In this document: in pieces, positions 60,821 to 64,000 of the stretch
Layout of the letters: each line of letters opens with the position of its first letter
Numbering within the stretch: position 1 is the first letter of the stretch
Assembly (NCBI RefSeq): GCF_016865485.1
Contig: NZ_AP024452.1
Coordinates: 3,742,501 to 3,806,500, forward strand
Source: Luteitalea sp. TBR-22
Lineage (GTDB): Bacteria; Acidobacteriota; Vicinamibacteria; Vicinamibacterales; Vicinamibacteraceae
DNA length: 64,000 bases
Direction of reading: 5' to 3'
Position numbers and translations under genes: made by a program
Notes under the pieces: model-generated
Told to the model about the DNA's origin: nothing
The model's database searches: none
What the model saw: only the letters and a program-made list of their open reading frames with translations

Positions 60821-60849
60821 CGTGCGTCTGCCAGTTTCGCCATCCCGGC
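60764..60849 (-). tRNA. tRNA-Leu (anticodon UAA)
   Basis: The minus strand encodes GCCGGGATGGCGAAACTGGC, a D-arm, an anticodon loop CTTAAAA (anticodon TAA), a variable arm with stem TCGC/GCGA (long, as in Leu tRNAs), a T-arm GTTCGATTCC and acceptor TCCCGGC plus discriminator A. No CCA is encoded. Its 3' half is most likely supplied by the inserted element, which keeps the tRNA functional. The displaced 3' half is at 45757-45814. Confidence 0.95.
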
Positions 60850-60992
60850 GCTGCGGGCGCGCTACCCCACGCACTCGCGGTCATACCTGCGGCCTTCGTG
60901 CGCTTGGCGGAGCCATCCCTGACCGTCGCCCAAGGGCGACGGCTACATGCAGAGGATCGCCACATCGCTGCATCGCCGCATCACGGCATTTG

Positions 60993-61355
60993 CTAGTGCA
61001 CCACGCCGCCCGAGGCCGCGCCCGGCTGCTTGACCGCCTCGTTGAGCAGGGCCTCGAGCTGCTGCGGCGGCAGCGCGAAGGGCCCCGCCACCGCCGACGC
61101 GCTGTGAATCTCCAGCGCCAGCACCGCGCCGTTCTCGTACGGGCTGACGATCCAGTTGATGCCGTGGAACGTCGTCACGGGCTCGTCGGCGCGGCCGGGA
61201 TTGATCGCGCGGTCAATCGCCTTCAGCGTGGAGTGCATCACCGTGCTCGCGTCGTCGGCGGTCCACGCCGCGGGATCGGCGCCCCCGATGTGGTGCACGG
61301 TCTCGGTGAACACCCGCTCGTTGCCGCGCAACATGATCTCGACCTGGTACGTCAC
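60993..61355 (-). CDS. Small conserved-type hypothetical protein
   Basis: The start is GTG with GGAGGGGAC just upstream, giving 120 residues (VTYQVEIMLRGNERVF). The sequence alternates strands and helices without catalytic motif: VHHIGGADPAAWTADDASTVMH, FHGINWIVSPYENG, PQQLEALLNEAVKQPG. No membrane segment. It is likely cytoplasmic; no family is recognised. It is the first chromosomal gene right of the tRNA and is divergent from the next. Confidence 0.7.
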   Translation of the reverse strand: MTYQVEIMLRGNERVFTETVHHIGGADPAAWTADDASTVMHSTLKAIDRAINPGRADEPVTTFHGINWIVSPYENGAVLALEIHSASAVAGPFALPPQQLEALLNEAVKQPGAASGGVVH

Positions 61356-61477
61356 GTCCCCTCCAGGGAATCTTGCAGACCTGCCAAGCGATCAGAATTA
61401 CACAAAGCGCCGGGCTTGTCAGCGCGCCCGTACGGGGGCAGCCCCGCGGCCCGGGTCCGTCGCCCCTGCTGCCCTGC

Positions 61478-61483
61478 TACACT
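61478..61483 (+). promoter_or_regulatory. Putative -10 box of the 61,490 gene, leaderless
   Basis: TGCTACACT (the -10 TACACT with an extended TG two bases before) is followed by six bases and GTG. No ribosome-binding site intervenes. Confidence 0.5.
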
Positions 61484-61489
61484 CGCCCC

Positions 61490-61936
61490 GTGTTGACGCC
61501 CGGGGAATTCGTCGGCCGCATGGCCGAGTGGGTGGCGACGTTCAACCGCGGCAGTCTCGACCTGCCCGACGGGCTGCTCCACAAGGACGCCACCTTCCGT
61601 CTCAACGGCACCGCGTACGAGGACACCCTGGGTCGCCCGCCATCGGACCCGCTCGTGCGGCTGGTGGCCCGCGGGCCAGGCGGCTACCGGCTCCTGGCCA
61701 AGGCCCTGCACTACACGCTCACGACGCCCGAGGTCGCGCTGCGCAACCTCGACGTCCATCACGGGCTCGCCACCGGGCACGTGGACCTGAGCGGCGTGCT
61801 CCGCGACACCGGAGAGACCTGGGTGGCCAACGCCGACCTGGCGATCACCATCGACATCGACGGTCACGTCACCGAACTGGCCGTGCAGATGGACGACGAC
61901 CGCGTCGCACGCCTCCAACGGGCGCGACAGGGGTGA
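61490..61936 (+). CDS. Hypothetical protein, SnoaL/NTF2-like
   Basis: From GTG (VLTPGEFVGRMAEWVATF) the protein has 148 residues. The strand/helix order with a paired KDATFRLNGTAYEDTLGRP, TTPEVALRNLDVHHGLATGHVDL and WVANADLAITIDIDGHVTELAVQ hints at an NTF2/SnoaL-like alpha+beta barrel, but no ligand residues are known. No signal peptide. It is divergent from the 60,993 gene and convergent with cutC. Confidence 0.6.
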   Translation: MLTPGEFVGRMAEWVATFNRGSLDLPDGLLHKDATFRLNGTAYEDTLGRPPSDPLVRLVARGPGGYRLLAKALHYTLTTPEVALRNLDVHHGLATGHVDLSGVLRDTGETWVANADLAITIDIDGHVTELAVQMDDDRVARLQRARQG

Positions 61937-61985
61937 GGACGGGCGGGCAGGCAGGCGGCTGTCGGTAGACCGGAGAGGCCTGCCG

Positions 61986-62708
61986 TCAGGCGCGCGAGGA
62001 CTCCCGCGAGAACCAGCGGGCGCGCAGCGCCGCAACGATCCCGGCATCGACCGGCGCGGCGAAGGTCTCGCCAGTGCGCGCGAGGCGTCCGACGTGCAGT
62101 TCGTGGAGCGTGCCGACCGCCGAGAGCGCGGCCACCGCCTCCGACGAGACCCCACCACCGACAATCACCCGCACCGGTTCGATGGCGGCCTGCAGGCGCG
62201 CGAGCGCCACGGCGCGCTCGGCCCAGGTGGTCCCCGCGCCGGCCGACAACACCCGATCGACCTGCGCGCACCGATGCAGCGCCGCCGCGGGATCCACCGT
62301 GAGCCGTTCGACGGCGCGATGCACCGTGAGGCGCGCCCGCGGCACGCGCTCGGCGACCAGTGCGAGCGCCGCCTCGTCGAGCTCGGTGCCGCCGTCGGCG
62401 GCCGGTCGCACGTAGCCGGTGACGACATCCACCGGGAGATCGGCCAACGCAGCGGCATCGCGCGCGATCTCGGCGCGGTGCGCGTCGTCGCCGACGACGA
62501 ACGTGTTGCGCGGCCGCACCATCACGCGCAACGGCAGGCGGACGCGGGCCAGCAACGCCTCGACGAGCCGCACGTCCGGCGTGAGTCCGTCTTCATGGAT
62601 GTCGCGCACCACCTCGACGCGGGTGGCGCCGCCGGCCTCGGCGGCAAGGGCGTCCTCGACAGACATGACGATGACCTCGAGGTGGGTTTCCGGACCGGCC
62701 GTGCTCAC
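61986..62708 (-). CDS. cutC: CutC-family protein
   Basis: The GTG start (VSTAGPETHLEVIVMSV) overlaps the thioredoxin-domain gene stop in GTGA; 240 residues, near the usual 240-250. The TIM-barrel signatures are VEDALAAEAGGATRVEVV, HEDGLTPDVRLVE, RPRNTFVVGDDA, LTVHRAVERLT and VIVGGGVSS. CutC was named for copper homeostasis in E. coli; a copper role is disputed and the enzymatic role is unknown. The two genes are translationally linked. Confidence 0.93.
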   Translation of the reverse strand: MSTAGPETHLEVIVMSVEDALAAEAGGATRVEVVRDIHEDGLTPDVRLVEALLARVRLPLRVMVRPRNTFVVGDDAHRAEIARDAAALADLPVDVVTGYVRPAADGGTELDEAALALVAERVPRARLTVHRAVERLTVDPAAALHRCAQVDRVLSAGAGTTWAERAVALARLQAAIEPVRVIVGGGVSSEAVAALSAVGTLHELHVGRLARTGETFAAPVDAGIVAALRARWFSRESSRA

Positions 62709-64000
62709 ACGGCACCTCCCAGTTGGCGCGCGAGCGTGTCGGGGTCGGTGGTCGGGGCCTGGCACGCAAAGCCCTCGCACACGTAGGCCGTCGGACGCTG
62801 GTCGCGCAGGGTCAGCGTCTCGAGGAACGGCAGCAGGTGGGCCAGGCGCGCCTGCGCATGGCCCGGGGTCACGGGCACGACGACGGCGAACGGCAAGTAG
62901 CGCTGCGCCACCACGTCGTGCAGCGCGAGCGTCGCGGGATCGGCCGGGTCGCCGACGATCACCACCTGCCGCATGCCGGCGTGGTAGGTCGTCAGGCCGG
63001 CAAGCAGGTACGGCACCGCCCGCGCCGCCCTGCCGATCGCCATGCCGCCGCGGGCGAGCGTACGCTCGATGCGCGCCAGCGCGGCCGCATCGGGCATGAG
63101 GTGCACGAGGCGCAGCAGGTTCATGACGGCCACGGCGCTGGCGGCGGGCTCGGCACCGTCGTAGTCCTCCTTCATGCGCAGCAGCACCGTCGGGTCGTCG
63201 CCGGTGGTCGAGAACCATCCGCCCCCGACCTCGTCCCAGAAGCGGTCGTCGAGCTGCGCGTGCAGGTCGCGGGTCCATTCGAGCCAGGCGGCGTCACCGG
63301 TCGCCTCGAACAGCTCGAGCAGCCCCCAGGCCAGGCATGCGTAATCCTCGGCGTACCCGTCGATGGCGGCCTCGCCGGCGCGCCAGCGCCGCAGCAGCAC
63401 GCCCCGGTTGGCGTCCCACAGGGTGTCGCGCACGAACTGCGCGGCGCGCTCGGCGGCCCGCAGCCAGGTCTCGGCCTGGGCGCTGCGACCACGCAACTGC
63501 CGCGCCGCCCGCGCGAAGGCGGCGATGGCCAGGCCGTTCCACGCGGTGAGCACCTTGTCGTCGAGCGACGGGCGCGGACGCTGGCGGCGCGCCTCGTGCA
63601 GGCGCACCCGCACGGTGCGGAGGTCGCGGATGATCTCGTCCACCGGGCGGCCGAAGTCGCGGGCGAGGTCCTCGATGTCGCGCGCGACGTACAGCACGTT
63701 CCGGCCGCGCAGCTCGCCGAGCGGGTCGGCGGCGTTGCCCTCGGCAGTGACGCCGAACCGCGCCGCGGCGAGCGGGGCGAGCGCGTCGCCGACCGCCTCG
63801 GCCAGTTCCTCGAGGCTCCACAGGTAGAAGGCGCCCTCCGACGGCCGCGCGTGGGGACGTCCGGCCTCGTCGGCCGGCACGCTGTCGGCGTCCTCTGCCG
63901 ACAGGAAGCCGCCCTCGGCGCCGGTGAGCTCGCGCGCGACGTAGGCCAGCGTGTCCTCGGCCACCGAGGCATGGAAGGGGTCGCCCGACACCTGTCCGGC
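62705..64000 (-). CDS. Thioredoxin-domain/glycosidase-like protein (DUF255/YyaL type), 5' end beyond the window
   Basis: Only the C-terminal part is present, at least 432 residues; the frame is open through base 64000. The N-terminal thioredoxin-like DUF255 domain lies outside. Visible are GDPFHASVAEDTLAYVARE, SEGAFYLWSLEEL, SLDDKVLTAWNGLAIAAFARAA, IDGYAEDYACLAWGLLELFEATGD and RMKEDYDGAEPAASAVAVMNLLRLV, matching the six-hairpin helical domain of YyaL/SPATA20 proteins. The end YVCEGFACQAPTTDPD is typical. The function is unknown; suggested roles are redox or glycan related. It overlaps cutC. Confidence 0.9.
   Translation of the reverse strand, partial: AGQVSGDPFHASVAEDTLAYVARELTGAEGGFLSAEDADSVPADEAGRPHARPSEGAFYLWSLEELAEAVGDALAPLAAARFGVTAEGNAADPLGELRGRNVLYVARDIEDLARDFGRPVDEIIRDLRTVRVRLHEARRQRPRPSLDDKVLTAWNGLAIAAFARAARQLRGRSAQAETWLRAAERAAQFVRDTLWDANRGVLLRRWRAGEAAIDGYAEDYACLAWGLLELFEATGDAAWLEWTRDLHAQLDDRFWDEVGGGWFSTTGDDPTVLLRMKEDYDGAEPAASAVAVMNLLRLVHLMPDAAALARIERTLARGGMAIGRAARAVPYLLAGLTTYHAGMRQVVIVGDPADPATLALHDVVAQRYLPFAVVVPVTPGHAQARLAHLLPFLETLTLRDQRPTAYVCEGFACQAPTTDPDTLARQLGGAV

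Overview
The window is GC-rich, densely coded bacterial chromosome. Gene content is that of a Gram-negative, exporting soil-type bacterium: an ftsEX pair, a TonB receptor, an RND efflux operon, many lipoproteins and a PEP-CTERM protein. The best fit is Acidobacteriota, probably class Vicinamibacteria (Luteitalea-like). That placement is inferred from overall gene style, the intergenic heptamer repeats and the PEP-CTERM protein; no rRNA is present to confirm it.

Region 1 (1-44,350) is core chromosome. A minus-strand run from 8,586 to 1,502 holds gatB, a large membrane protein fused to a DUF3108-like domain, ftsE, ftsX, a small protein and a glycerate 2-kinase. Next come an HD-GYP-like regulator with a sigma-54 activator, a SpoIID-type lipoprotein, a HAD hydrolase, a DUF4159 protein, an ECF sigma factor with its anti-sigma candidate, ispH, a Spy/CpxP-like protein and a TolC/MFP/RND efflux operon. 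Further right are folK with two small genes, a lipoprotein-export-type ABC transporter with an arylesterase, a TonB receptor facing a DPP-IV-type peptidase, hutH facing ftcD, mscL, a DUF481 porin-like protein, malQ and a three-domain response regulator.

Region 2 (44,350-45,757) is accessory: a relic of a sulfatase gene, then a PEP-CTERM exported protein behind a near-perfect sigma-54 (-24/-12) promoter.

Region 3 (about 45,798-60,820) is a 15.0-kb integrative element in a tRNA-Leu(UAA) gene. Its limits are a 17-bp core repeat plus a 29-bp copy of the tRNA 3' end. It carries an excisionase-like gene, an SF2 helicase, a primase/VirE-type replication protein, an inverted array of 9-bp iterons that looks like its replication origin, a phage portal, an unknown 329-residue protein, terminase small and large subunits, a compact three-gene minus-strand cargo operon, a ribbon-helix-helix regulator with a perfect 22-bp operator, a tyrosine integrase, and a nuclease-like cargo gene beside the tRNA. 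No capsid, tail or lysis gene is recognisable. The intact, translationally coupled genes argue for a phage satellite that brings its own replication, portal and packaging motor, rather than for a decayed prophage.

Region 4 (60,850-64,000) returns to core chromosome: two small hypothetical genes, cutC, and the C-terminal part of a thioredoxin-domain (DUF255/YyaL-type) protein cut by the window edge.

Two features recur. Several genes (gatB, DUF4159, TonB receptor, the 61,490 gene, the RHH regulator, probably ispH) have a -10-like hexamer only 3-7 bases before a GTG or ATG, which suggests leaderless transcripts. Tandem heptamer arrays occupy many intergenic gaps.
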